A stretch of 64,000 nucleotides of DNA from Haliotis asinina. Lineage: Eukaryota; Mollusca; Gastropoda; Lepetellida; Haliotidae. Each line of letters opens with the position of its first letter. Within the stretch, counting starts at the first letter, position 1. Under the pieces are notes generated by a model that saw only the letters and a list, made by a program, of their open reading frames with translations, did not search any database and had not been told where the DNA came from. The stretch is from NCBI RefSeq assembly GCF_037392515.1, contig NC_090291.1, positions 43,021,001 to 43,085,000 of the forward strand, given 5' to 3'. Both the position numbers and the translations under genes were made by a program. Below are positions 44,201-49,870 of the stretch, in pieces.

Positions 44201-46016
44201 AACTAGACTATTCTAGAATGCCTATCAAAGATATCAAAGATAGAATATCACAGAATAGAATGTAAAACTAGTGATTAGACGTAAAACAATGTATCTATAG
44301 ATGACAATACAATATAAAAATGAGCTATACGTTGCCAACAACTGAAGGTAGATCACCATACTAAGGACCATGGGGACTTAATTTGCTTCCTGCAAGGACC
44401 CTAGTTGGAATTACACCATCCCCCTGCTGCTAGCAATTTAGACAAATCTAGCCATACTTTAAAAGAACACTTATTTTACTATATGGTCATGTATCTTGTC
44501 ATGGACACAAGTTGTGCAGTGGAACAGTTTTCACTCTCAGCTGTAAACCTTTCCAGCTTTACAAAAGTATTTAACGATTCTGTATCGCCTTTCCATTGAC
44601 AGTTGGTTGTATACTTGCAATATTTACATGTTCATTTATCTCATAATGAACAATGAATAATGTTCAGTGGCCTTGTATCCTATTGTTACATTATGTTGTT
44701 ATCTGATTGTATCGTTTCTGTTAAGATCTGTTTTATCTCTGCCAGGAGTCTGCTGGAAACCTTAGTTGAAATGTTCATAACGGTCTACAATGAATGGCCC
44801 TGTTGAGTTCGTAATAACTTTAGTTGAAGTATATATACAATTGTTACGAAACATTTCGTTGTCAGGTAGGCATTTATCACAATACCAACCTCCTCCGTTC
44901 TTTTGACAGAGATAAGGAAATCTCAAGAGGTTACCAAGACCAACTGAGTAACCAAGCACTGCAATGATACCCTGGAACTTGTTGGACCATTGTGGCTTCC
45001 TTTGATCCACCTTCTCCTCATTAGTGAGGTCTCCCTGCAAGCATATAAAATGCTTCATTCATATTTTGGTACTTTTGAGTTCAGACATCTGTGTTGTGGG
45101 GTGATTTACAAATAAGCTCATGTCGGGAGCTCAGAGCATATGATACTGTGGCTTGGTAAACATTTCCGACTGTTTCTGGTCCTCCGTTTGAAGACACATA
45201 TTTCTTTGTATTATCTGTAAAAAAGCTAAAAAGTAACGCCACCTAGATTGCTACACTTTTAACGGCACATTGGCAATATCTCAGTCATATCGTGACGAGA
45301 ACAACTTACACAATAAAAAAATGAAAACTGGAAACAATTTACTCAATAGAAAGGGAGCACATTTGGAAGATTAAACATGTCGATGATGGACACTTTAAAT
45401 ACTACAGAATCACAGATACGAACATAATACTAACATGTAAAACTAAAACAGTGTAATATGCGAAGACAATACAATATAAACCACGGGCTATAGATCACCA
45501 ACAACTGATGGTAGATCACCATACTAGCGGCCTTGAGCTTATTGTGATGGGACGTTATTATCTCAAGAAGATTTAACCTTTTCAAGACAAGCAATGGACG
45601 CTATCCAGGAAGTTACTGTGTTATTGGACAGTTGAACTACGAATACAGTGAGTTCAATTCAAGTATCTACGAGTGAGTTATGATTCAAAGTCACATCGGC
45701 AATCTTTCAATATGTCGTGACTAAAACTTGTCCTAATTTCATAATACATTCATATACTATGTAAACCCCCGTGGACGGACAGTAAAACAACTAGATAAAT
45801 ACAGACTGAGTTAAAACTAGCTAGCAGATATCCTCAGAAGGAGAACAACATTTTGGACAATACGATGTAAACGTGGGCTATAGATAACCAACAACAGGGG
45901 ATATAGATCACCATACTAGGAACCATAGGGTATCTACTTACGACAAGTTCCGACAAACAAACTTCTCTTTCCTGTTCCGTCATAGTTTTCCCTGATGCAT
46001 CTGACGGAAAATACAT
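25707..46016 (-). CDS. SLC6-family sodium:neurotransmitter symporter gene, 14 exons, 632 aa
   Basis: Predicted plasma-membrane co-transporter of an amino acid or amine driven by Na+ (usually with Cl-). Fourteen minus-strand exons join in frame, all introns GT/AG. The twelve expected membrane segments are present in order: TM1 SVGLGNLLRFPYLCQKNGGG, TM2 FLIPYVIS...VAIGQFS, TM3 and the large loop with TTCGNPWNTPQC and three or more N-glycosylation sites, TM5 VVYVTALMPY...YLTPDF, TM6 VFFSVGPAWG, TM7 LTSVFAGF, TM8 GPGFGFIVYPGA...VVDS, TM10 GGMYVVQLVD, TM12 PTSAIVFGWFIAL. Oddities: the almost invariant Trp of the NxWRFPY motif is Leu, and the TM7 Asn expected just before xLTSVFAGF is Gly. The Asp-Ser pair in TM8 and the TM1 Asn are kept. 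Substrate cannot be told; glycine/amino-acid-type members look nearest. The start used is the only in-frame ATG near a good donor; another upstream exon is possible. Confidence 0.93.
26074..26210 (+). repeat. LINE 3'-end fragment, partial, plus strand
   Basis: CTAAGTTGAACATTTATGGCTAAAATATAGCCACTGCGACTG...TTTTCATACTAGTTTTACA matches 10705-10830, the plus-strand LINE tail. Confidence 0.6.
26247..26303. repeat. (TTTA)n microsatellite
   Basis: About fourteen tandem TTTA units beside the preceding LINE fragment. Confidence 0.95.
26627..26903 (-). repeat. LINE 3'-end fragment in SLC6 intron 13
   Basis: GTGAGTGAGTGAGTTTATATTTATCGACACATCGG...GATCGCCAACAACTGAAGGTAGATCAC; matches the 17278-17550 segment. 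Confidence 0.85.
27021..27290 (-). repeat. LINE 3'-end fragment in SLC6 intron 13
   Basis: GAGTGAGTGATTTAAGATTTAAAGTCGCACCGGC...CAACAACTGAAGATAGATCACAATACTAG. It ends about 50 bp from the exon 13 donor. Confidence 0.8.
27342..27509 (-). CDS. SLC6 gene exon 13 (TM11 end and TM12)
   Basis: Acceptor TCGTTGCAG. 56 codons: IALVLTLASYKPPRYGEYEY, PTSAIVFGWFIALVSVVPIP, VYMVIQILKMEGSLAQ. Donor CAG|GTAGTA, phase 0. Confidence 0.93.
28090..28190 (-). CDS. SLC6 gene exon 12 (TM11)
   Basis: Acceptor TATTTGACAG. Reads AERFSADVHMMIGKRLPVIY, KVVCFIIVPPLLT; phase 0 donor ACC|GTAGGT. The D-M-I-G motif of the family is present as DVHMMIG. Confidence 0.92.
28244..28850 (-). repeat. two LINE 3'-end fragments in tandem, SLC6 intron 11
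   Basis: A ~100-bp fragment at 28244-28345 is followed by a longer one at 28384-28850, which reaches ACTTACGTATCCTCTCAGGAG, near the ORF2 stop of the LINE. Both are in minus orientation. Confidence 0.85.
28988..29325 (-). repeat. LINE 3'-end fragment, SLC6 intron 11
   Basis: GAGTGAGTAAGTGAATTAAAATGTATTCGATTCGCCACATCG...GGACCATGGGAACTTACAGTACATTTG...CCAGCTGGATTTGTACC. Confidence 0.8.
29331..29880 (-). pseudogene. Tc1-like transposase C-terminal relic, SLC6 intron 11
   Basis: The minus strand reads IRDQILRPVAIPFLQRHDPV, LTFQQNNTRHHAARVAMNFL, then FTRSISDRACLGR in a shifted frame. This is the second catalytic region of Tc1 transposases (usually FQQDNARPH), with the Asp changed to Asn, followed by a decayed SPDLSPIEHVWD segment. 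The remainder is broken by stops. Dead fragment. Confidence 0.7.
30124..30223 (-). CDS. SLC6 gene exon 11 (TM10)
   Basis: Acceptor GTATTTCAG. Reads GGMYVVQLVDWYVGAVAGYA, IAILECVAVGWCYG; the G-G-Y-L-D and E-W-Y-G pattern of SLC6 TM10 is complete. Phase 1 at the donor. Confidence 0.93.
30761..31035. repeat. 139-bp tandem duplication
   Basis: TGGATGTCCATCACAACGGC...GCGCACCGAGGTACCCATTCGTAGGTGGG...GACATATAG occurs at 30761-30899 and 30900-31035 almost without change. Confidence 0.92.
31064..31335 (-). repeat. LINE 3'-end fragment, diverged, SLC6 intron 10
   Basis: AGGAAATATTTTCAGCCATGCCGTGACTAAAA...GAGGGACAGTATAATTACTGGATTATCACAG...GAGACCATGGAAACTTACAC; the GTGAGT end is lost. Confidence 0.7.
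31478..31605 (-). repeat. tRNA-derived SINE, decayed, minus strand
   Basis: GTTTAACGCCGTTCTTAGCAGTTTCCAGCAATATCACAGC...GGGGAATCGAACACTG is the SINE body with a B-box remnant, read in reverse. Confidence 0.6.
31676..31875 (-). repeat. short interspersed repeat, second family
   Basis: AGTGAGTTTAGTTTTACGCC...AATCGAGTCTGGACCAGACAATCCAGTGACCAACAACATGAGCATCGATC...GTTAGTCGCCTCTTAC...CTATTCTACCCCG. The same family occurs at 46251, 51871, 56895 and 57162. Confidence 0.8.
31968..32105 (-). CDS. SLC6 gene exon 10 (TM9)
   Basis: Acceptor TCCTCTATAG. Reads LAHVETAVGCMEDLLPRRFH, VKHLQTIMAAVFMGAVCLVG, LVFTTH, phase 0 both ends, donor CAT|GTACGT. Confidence 0.92.
32146..33260 (-). repeat. cluster of four LINE 3'-end fragments, SLC6 intron 9
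   Basis: Consecutive minus-orientation fragments start at about 32146, 32264 (with (GTGA)7), 32525 and 32950. Each carries a CATATCGTGACTA-like block and/or GTCAACGAAGGACAGTAA and GTAGATCACCATACTAG blocks of the LINE 3' UTR. The third reaches ACTCACGTACCCTCTCAGGAGG. Confidence 0.8.
33333..34264. mobile_element. ~930-bp element with long (~230 bp) terminal inverted repeats, SLC6 intron 9
   Basis: The left arm, from AGCATGAAATGC...GACCCGG through CCAATGATCCAATCGATCTC to GGGTCAG at about 33574, is repeated in reverse complement at 34012-34264. The middle carries a minus-of-frame relic of transposase-like text: KKNIVLKLLETNQQS, then in a shifted frame RRGRHRKLDSFDIGVIRVVI. This resembles the helix-turn-helix linker of IS630/Tc1-type DDE transposases (GRPRKLDxFDxxxIRRxI). 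It looks like a non-autonomous deletion derivative. Confidence 0.75.
34341..34453 (-). CDS. SLC6 gene exon 9 (TM8)
   Basis: Acceptor AATCATGTAG. Reads GPGFGFIVYPGAVSLLPFPQ, LWSVLFFTTVLMIVVDST. The Asp-Ser pair of the Na2 site is present. Donor ACG|GTAAAT, phase 0. Confidence 0.92.
34848..35110 (-). repeat. LINE 3'-end fragment, diverged, SLC6 intron 8
   Basis: TTTTTCAGTCACACTGGCAATATTTCAACCATATCTTAACC...GATTGATCACCATACTACAGACCATGGGAACTTACA. Confidence 0.75.
35140..35365. repeat. irregular tandem repeat (ATTCATTACTGCAAGTACTGCATCGAGACA)
   Basis: Five or six degenerate units of about 40 bp built on CATTACTGYAMGTACTGCAT-GAGACAATT. It ends about 50 bp past the donor of SLC6 exon 8. Confidence 0.75.
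35413..35537 (-). CDS. SLC6 gene exon 8 (TM7)
   Basis: Acceptor CCCTCACAG. Completes Arg, then DAVVVTVIGELTSVFAGFVV, FATVGFLAYS and QQPVADVVTS; donor GG|GTAAGG, phase 1. The position usually held by Asn (a Na1/Cl ligand) is Gly in VIGELTSVF. Confidence 0.92.
35538..36720. other. SLC6 intron 7 part without recognisable features
   Basis: AT-rich intron. A ~32-bp tandem duplication (GTGCGTTTCCCCGATTCCAGTTAGAGGTGCA) lies near 36005-36080, and a SINE-head-like piece (GGTGGCGGAAAGGTAAAGCGTCCGCT) near 36563-36590. No exon is supported. Confidence 0.5.
36721..36830. repeat. short tandem repeat, about 37 bp x 3
   Basis: Units of the form ACTTACnnAAAAGTAACACCGGGAAATA with small changes. Confidence 0.65.
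36990..37093 (-). CDS. SLC6 gene exon 7 (TM6)
   Basis: Acceptor ATCTCTGCAG. Reads VWLEALVQVFFSVGPAWGTI then IVMASHNSFHSNLI, with the FFSxG unwound substrate and ion region. Donor AAG|GTATGT, phase 2. Confidence 0.92.
37326..38621 (+). mobile_element. mariner transposon (1.3 kb), TIRs and TA duplication present
   Basis: Flanked by TA on both sides. The terminal repeats are CGAGGGGATGTCAATAAGTT on the left and, reversed, CGAGGGGATGTCAATACGTT on the right, with similarity continuing into TTTCAGCCTTG / TTTGAGCCTTG. Length is normal for the family. It lies in SLC6 intron 6, opposite in direction to the gene. Confidence 0.93.
37434..38502 (+). pseudogene. mariner transposase, one frameshift
   Basis: The first frame gives the N-terminal helix-turn-helix start (NKIEYRAVIKVLVLEGNSAK). 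A single-base shift near 37605 moves it to the frame starting about 37597, which runs 301 codons to a TGA at about 38502. That frame reads TIKRWVNEFKHGRES, GRPTTS, the first catalytic box TCDETWIHHY, the second LLHQDNVPVHTS and the third YSPDLAPSDYHLF, i.e. the DD34D signature of mariner. The domain set and length (about 345 residues if joined) are otherwise complete. The shift makes it inactive as written. Confidence 0.92.
38970..39090 (-). repeat. tRNA-derived SINE, decayed, minus strand
   Basis: GTGAGTTTAATTTTACGCCAGTTTTAGCCATACTCCAACAATATG...CGCAATCGAATCAGGGTC, the reverse of the SINE body and B-box. Confidence 0.55.
39511..39645 (-). CDS. SLC6 gene exon 6 (TM5)
   Basis: Acceptor TGATTACAG. 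45 codons, VVYVTALMPYVLLLVLLVRL, then MMPGSVDGILFYLTPDFTRL, phase 0 at both ends (donor CAG|GTCACA). Confidence 0.93.
39646..40097. other. SLC6 intron 5, no recognisable element
   Basis: Plain AT-rich intron sequence with short, unsupported open frames. Confidence 0.5.
40098..40230 (-). CDS. SLC6 gene exon 5 (TM4)
   Basis: Acceptor CGTCCCCAG. Reads NKALGVSSGIDDLGSMQPHL, VICWFFACVAVFLCVMKGIK, SIGK, ending in phase 0 before GTGATA. Confidence 0.92.
40245..40450 (-). repeat. LINE 3'-end fragment, SLC6 intron 4
   Basis: GAGTGAGTGAGTTTACTACGGTGAGTCATG...CACCATCGATGGACAGAAAAATAACTAAC; diverged. Confidence 0.7.
40461..41000 (-). repeat. LINE 3'-end fragment interrupted by a nested insertion
   Basis: GTGAGTGAGTGAGTGAGCTACGATTATAAGTC...CGTGGC is interrupted at 40535 and resumes at 40786 with TATTTATAATGATCAAAAG...GTTAATGAAGGACAGTAAAACCACTAG...GATCGCCAACAACTG. 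Confidence 0.85.
40536..40785 (+). mobile_element. nested 5'-truncated LINE insertion with 12-bp target duplication
   Basis: A 250-bp plus-strand LINE 3' end (CCATGGGCCCTAGTG ... GATATTGCCGATGTGACGAA ... ACTCACTCACTCAT) flanked by TATTTATAATGA at 40524-40535 and 40786-40797. This is direct evidence of target-primed insertion with an ACTC tail. Confidence 0.92.
41140..41176. repeat. GT/GC simple repeat
   Basis: GTGTGTATGTGTGCGTGCGCGTGCGTGCGTGCGGGC, an alternating purine-pyrimidine tract. Confidence 0.85.
41311..41965 (-). repeat. two LINE 3'-end fragments, SLC6 intron 4
   Basis: 41311-41460 (GAGTGAGTGAGTTAAAATTTAAAGCCAC...) and 41462-41965 (GAGTGATTGAGTGAGTGAGTGAGCGAGTTAATG...). The second contains an internal ~90-bp repeat of the GAATTAAAACTAG(C/T)GTGGA block. 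Confidence 0.85.
42028..42334 (-). CDS. SLC6 gene exon 4 (TM3 and extracellular loop 2)
   Basis: Acceptor GTTTAG. Reads LGFCILAVSCIIVLYSTFVF, FSWGVYYIYNSFSATLPW, then the loop with the disulfide pair in TTCGNPWNTPQC and N-glycosylation sequons (NSS, NDT, NST), ending STEEFWQ split by the intron at CA|GTGAGT. The loop is Thr-rich. Confidence 0.92.
43416..43547 (-). CDS. SLC6 gene exon 3 (TM2)
   Basis: Acceptor TTTCTTTCAAAG. Reads GAFLIPYVISTAVLAIPLFI then LEVAIGQFSAKGPIKIWSIC, ending MKG in phase 1 before GTAATG. The conserved Gln of TM2 (IGQ) is present. Confidence 0.93.
43587..44030 (-). repeat. LINE 3'-end fragment, SLC6 intron 2
   Basis: A well-kept ~445-bp match to the 3' UTR (GTGAGTGAGTGAGTTAAAATTTAACGTCACATCGG ... 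GGGACTTACGTACCCTCTCAG). Confidence 0.9.
44051..44480 (-). repeat. LINE 3'-end fragment, SLC6 intron 2
   Basis: (GTGA)6 then GTTAATATTTAACGTCAAATCGGCAATATTGCAGCCATATCGTGACG...CAACTGAAGGTAGATCACCATACTAAGGACC. Confidence 0.88.
44890..45034 (-). CDS. SLC6 gene exon 2 (TM1)
   Basis: Begins after TATATGCTTGCAG in phase 0 (GDLTNEEKVDQRKPQWSNKF...). It contains TM1 with SVGLGNLLRFPYLCQKNGG and ends in phase 1 at GAG|GTTGGT. The Leu in NLLRFPY replaces the usual Trp. Confidence 0.93.
45250..45545 (-). repeat. LINE 3'-end fragment, SLC6 intron 1
   Basis: CACTTTTAACGGCACATTGGCAATATCTCAGTCATATCGTGACGAGAACAAC...GGGCTATAGATCACCAACAACTGATGGTAGATCACCATACTAG. Confidence 0.8.
45671..45941 (-). repeat. LINE 3'-end fragment abutting SLC6 exon 1
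   Basis: GAGTTATGATTCAAAGTCACATCGGC at the left, through GTGGACGGACAGTAAAACAAC, to ATAGATCACCATACTAGGAACCATAGGGT at the right. The LINE consensus continues GGACTTACAG here, so the GTAAGT donor of exon 1 falls at the 5' edge of the fragment. Confidence 0.75.
45942..46016 (-). CDS. SLC6 gene exon 1 (N-terminus)
   Basis: 25 codons from ATG (MYFPSDASGKTMTEQEREVC...) ending in phase 0 at GTC|GTAAGT. It encodes the cytoplasmic N-terminus. TTTTCCGTCAG inside it also looks like an acceptor, so the true exon might begin at about 46000 and be preceded by another. The donor lies at the edge of a LINE fragment. Confidence 0.65.
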
Positions 46017-46062
46017 ATCGAATTAAATACACGACAGAACGCGTAGATCTCTTTTAGCACAG

Positions 46063-46215
46063 GATGGGGGCGGTAGAGTAACCTAGTGGTTCAAGTGCTC
46101 GTTCGTTACACCGGAAAATGGAACATGGATACAATGTGTTAAGCCCATTTCGACGTCAGTTGAGGTGATATTACTGGAATATTGCTAAAAGTAGCGTAAA
46201 AGCATACCCACTCAC
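46063..46215 (+). repeat. tRNA-derived SINE, decayed
   Basis: GGGGGCGGTAGAGTAACCTAGTGGTTCAAGTGCTCGTTCGTTACACC...TTACTGGAATATTGCTAAAAGTAGCGTAAAAGCATACCCACTCAC. Confidence 0.75.
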
Positions 46216-46250
46216 ACAGAAACCAGTATTATGCATAGTACGCATTCGAA

Positions 46251-46508
46251 TGAGTTTAGTTTTACGGTGCACTCAGCAAAATATTCCAGCCATATGGCGG
46301 CGGTCTGTAAATAATCGAGTCTGGACCAGACAATCCAGTGATCAACAACATGAGCATCGATCTGCGTAACTGGGAACATGTGTCAACCAAGTCAGCGAGC
46401 CTGACCACCCGATCCCGTTAGTCGCCTCTTACGACAAGCACAGTCGCCTTTTATGGCAAGCATGGTTTGCTGAAGGCCTATTCTACCCCGGGACCTTCAC
46501 GGGTCGGT
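46251..46508 (-). repeat. short interspersed repeat, second family
   Basis: GAGTTTAGTTTTACGGTGCACTCAGC...AATCGAGTCTGGACCAGACAATCCAGTGATCAACAACATGAGC...CGTTAGTCGCCTCTTACGACAAGC...CTATTCTACCCCGGGACCTTCACGGG. The fullest copy in the window. Confidence 0.85.
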
Positions 46509-47525
46509 ACGCATTCAAGGTAAATAGGTATGCAATAGAGAAGTTTTAAGTTTCTTGTGAAACATCCGCTACCCAAGCACGAAAATATAGGTCATCACGC
46601 TCATGTGTTTTGGGATGGTTAATCGCCTGCATTGGGAATAAACATTGTATTTAGCTCGCCAAGGTTCGCTAGTGTATGTAGTGTTTATTCATGATGCAGG
46701 ATATTACGCATCCCAAATCACACGAGTGTGATAACCTATTTATCATACAAGATTATTCTTACCACAGATCATGAAACTAAACTTCCTGAGATGTGCTCGA
46801 ATCAAATGTGCGTAGTAATACGTGCCGTCACAAACTCGATGAAGCCGTTTTCTACTGATCACTCATTTGACTGTGTTACGTCATGTAGTTCCCAGTCAGC
46901 TTTTATGTTAAAGAGCGTATTGTTGTCAACAAATATTAACTTAGTTTGAAAAATGACAAAAACGTGTGGAATTCGGGATCATTTCAGTTAAACTTTTGGA
47001 CAACAAATAAAATGTTCGCAAGGCATTTGCAAGCGTACTTGTCAACTGACAAACTGTCAAACATTTCATTCGAGATTTTCCTGGCTGCTGTCCGAGTCAA
47101 TGATTGTAAGAAGACCTGCGTTTCGGTGCTGGTGAAGTTTTAACTGGGACAATGTTGACAGTCATGTTGCCACCCATCACTGAACCCCCAAACAAAGTCT
47201 TAACACCACTAGAAACTCACAGTACCGTAAAATTTGCATATGACCTCTCTACTTTGCATCGGTCCCCGTATATGACCCCAACGGATACCGAAAATATCCG
47301 CTGGTTTTATCCTGCCAAGAACACTACCCACCGTATGATAAATGTATGTATTGGCTGGAATGGCACAGCTGTAGGTGATAATCATGATGTCAGTATCATA
47401 ATATCAGTACTAGTAGTCATAATGATGACTTTTGGGTTGAACGAGCCTGAGCTAGGACAAAAATTCGCTGTGATATATAACATTTAATACAATCCTCCAT
47501 CCACCGTTAAATCATTGTCGGAAAC
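46509..47525. other. no recognisable feature
   Basis: An open frame of 111 codons at 47152-47487 (+) and smaller ones have no family signature. No repeat end or promoter is supported. Confidence 0.5.
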
Positions 47526-47529
47526 TGTA

Positions 47530-47700
47530 TGAGTAAATGAGAGTGTTTTTACTCCGCTTTTAGCAATGTTGCAGCAATATCACAGGGGACAAGAGAAACG
47601 GGCTTCACGCATTATATCCATATGGGGAAGCGATCGTTAGCGTTCAGTTTGACTATCGAACGCCTTAACCACTAGTCTACCCCAGTGTCCTGAAAATTGT
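47530..47700 (-). repeat. tRNA-derived SINE, minus strand
   Basis: Reversed it reads ACACTGGGGTAGACTAGTGGTTAAGGCGTTCGATAGTC ... GATATTGCTGCAACATTGCTAAAAGCGGAGTAAAAACACTCTCATTTACTC. Confidence 0.75.
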
Positions 47701-47734
47701 ATGAACACGATCTAGCATGTACATTTGGTACGTT

Positions 47735-48880
47735 AGTTAATATTTAACCACACATTCAGCAGTATATGTTGCCATATTGTGACGAAAACAATTTATACAT
47801 TAATCAGTAATATCTTTACGTTATAAAACATGTCAACAAAGAATTAACATAATAACCTTTTCACCATTTCATTTGTTCTTATATTTTGACAAAAACAATT
47901 TATACATTAATCAATAATATCTTTATGTTATGAAAAACATGTCAACAATAAATTCATATAATGGCCTTGGCACCACCATGCCTCAAACACCATGTAGGTA
48001 AAAGGCAATGATTGGTTAATTTCTGTTAACCAATTTATACTTACTTTTGTGTCCCATTTGTTTACCATCAGATCCTAAATGTAACAGCCAATTCAAGGCC
48101 CATGATGTGAGGGAGGAATAAGAAGTGAGTATCACACAAATGTTGCGTGCGCCTTGACTGGAGCACCAGTCACTGTGTTACCAGTAATTCATAATTAGCT
48201 GGGTAACCCACAACTGGCCGGGTAACCAACAACTGACTTGGTAACCCACACCTGGCTTGGTAACCCACAACTGACTTGGTAGCCCACAACTGGCTGGGTA
48301 ACCAAGAACTGACATGGTAACCAAGAACTGGCTGGGAACATACAACTGGCTGGGTAACCAACAACTGGCTTGGTAACCCACAACTGGCCGTGTAACCAAC
48401 CAGTGGCTGGGTAACCAACAACTGGCTGAGAACACACAACTGGCTGGGTAACCCACAACTGGCTGGGTAACCAACAACTGGCTGAGAACACACAGCTGGC
48501 TTGGTAACCAACAACTGGCTGGGTAACCAACAACTGACTTGGTAACCCACAATTGGCTGAGTAACCCACAACTGGCTTGGTAACCCACAATTGGCTGAGT
48601 AACCCACAACTGACTTGGTAACCAACAACTGGCTGGGAACCGACAACTAGCCGGGTAACCCACAACTAGCCGGGTAACCAACAACTGGCTGGGTAACCAA
48701 CAACTGGTTGGGTAACCAACAACTGGCTGGGTAGCCAACAACTGACTTGGTAACCAACAACTGGCTGGGAACCGACAACTAGCCGGGTAACCCACAACTA
48801 TTCGGGTAACCAACAACTGGCTGGGTAACCAACAACTGGTTGGGTAGCCAACAGAAGTCAATGTCGAAGCAAGACCATGA
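47735..48880 (-). mobile_element. decayed LINE fragment with an internal minisatellite
   Basis: 47735-47950 is a LINE 3' UTR start, partly duplicated (GACGAAAACAATTTATACATTAATC... twice). 47960-48195 aligns loosely with the ORF2 C-terminal and RNase H coding strand (ACTTTTGTGTCCCATTTGTTTACCATCAGATC; GGAATAAGAAGTGAGTATCACACAAATGTTG). After the minisatellite, 48850-48880 (CCAACAGAAGTCAATGTCG) continues with the LINE text CCAACAGAAGACGATGTCG. Confidence 0.65.
48196..48852. repeat. 20-bp minisatellite, about 33 units
   Basis: The unit CCAACAACTGGCTGGGTAAC has variants (CTTGG, CCGGG, GAGAACACA). The matching LINE coding text at 49965-49990 is CCAACATGGCTGGGTAACCAACAG, which encodes CWLPSHVG on the minus strand, so the unit equals this LINE segment plus three bases. 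All three minus frames are open (up to 227 codons) because no variant creates a stop; this is not evidence of a protein. Confidence 0.9.
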
Positions 48881-49870
48881 GGGAGAAACGCATTTCTTTG
48901 CTTCTTTGTGTATATATTATCGTGCAGTTTATATGGGTTTTTATTCTCCTATAGTCCTGGATCCCACTACGTTGGAGTGAGTGAGTGAGTTAATATTTAC
49001 CGTCACGTCGGCAATATTGCAGCCATATCGTCACGAAAACAATTCACTTAATAAAATGAAAACATCTGGAAGAGTAAAACCTGTCGACAATGGACAGTAA
49101 AAATACTAGACTATCAGAGATATGAACATAACACTAGCATGTAAAACTAAAAAATTGTAATGAGGGGAGACAATACAATATAAAACAGGGGCTATAAATC
49201 ACCGACAACTGTAGGTAGATCACCATACTAGGAACCATTGGGACTTACATTACTTTTGCTACCTGCATGGAGCCTAGTTGGATTTACACCATCCCCTCAG
49301 CCGTTGGCGATTATAAGACAATTTAGCCAAACTTTAAAATAAGAAAAATACTATGTGTAAAAACTTGGCACGTGAAACGTTTACTTTGAAAGTTCTGGGA
49401 CTTACGTACCCTCAAGGGGACAATAATTTTACGATACTTTTTACCCCCTTTGAAGGCACAGCCACTAACAATAGCAGTTGTTAATTTATACTACCATTAA
49501 TAAAATAACATTTTTCTATATACAAAAAATATTATTCAAAATTTATCCAACAATTCGATTTCTTTTAAACAAACAGCTATTAAATGATAATTTAGTTTAT
49601 AAAAAAGATCCTTAAGTGTTTTGACATTGAAATGTTTATCCCTTGTGATGGCAAAATCAATACGGTCAAGCAAGAGGATCTTCACCTTTTAACAAATACT
49701 CATGATTATATCTTGTATGACCAATCGATGCATAATGACCACCTGGACTGACAACCCAATTAAGTATAACCGATTGTTGCTTTGATTTGGTGTAATCTAT
49801 TGATACCTACTTCGGTGTCCCACTTCTTTTGCATCAAATCACGGGTATAAGATCTAATAACAGCTTAGAT

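Noticed and set aside
47152..47487. 111-codon plus frame
   Set aside because: No homology, no promoter or splice context; a frame of this length is expected by chance in this much sequence.
48170..48861. 227-codon minus-strand open frame of VGYPASCWLPSQLLVT repeats as a cysteine-rich repeat protein
   Set aside because: All three minus frames are open for the same reason: a stop-free 20-bp repeat. The repeat derives from a LINE segment and there is no start, promoter or signal peptide.
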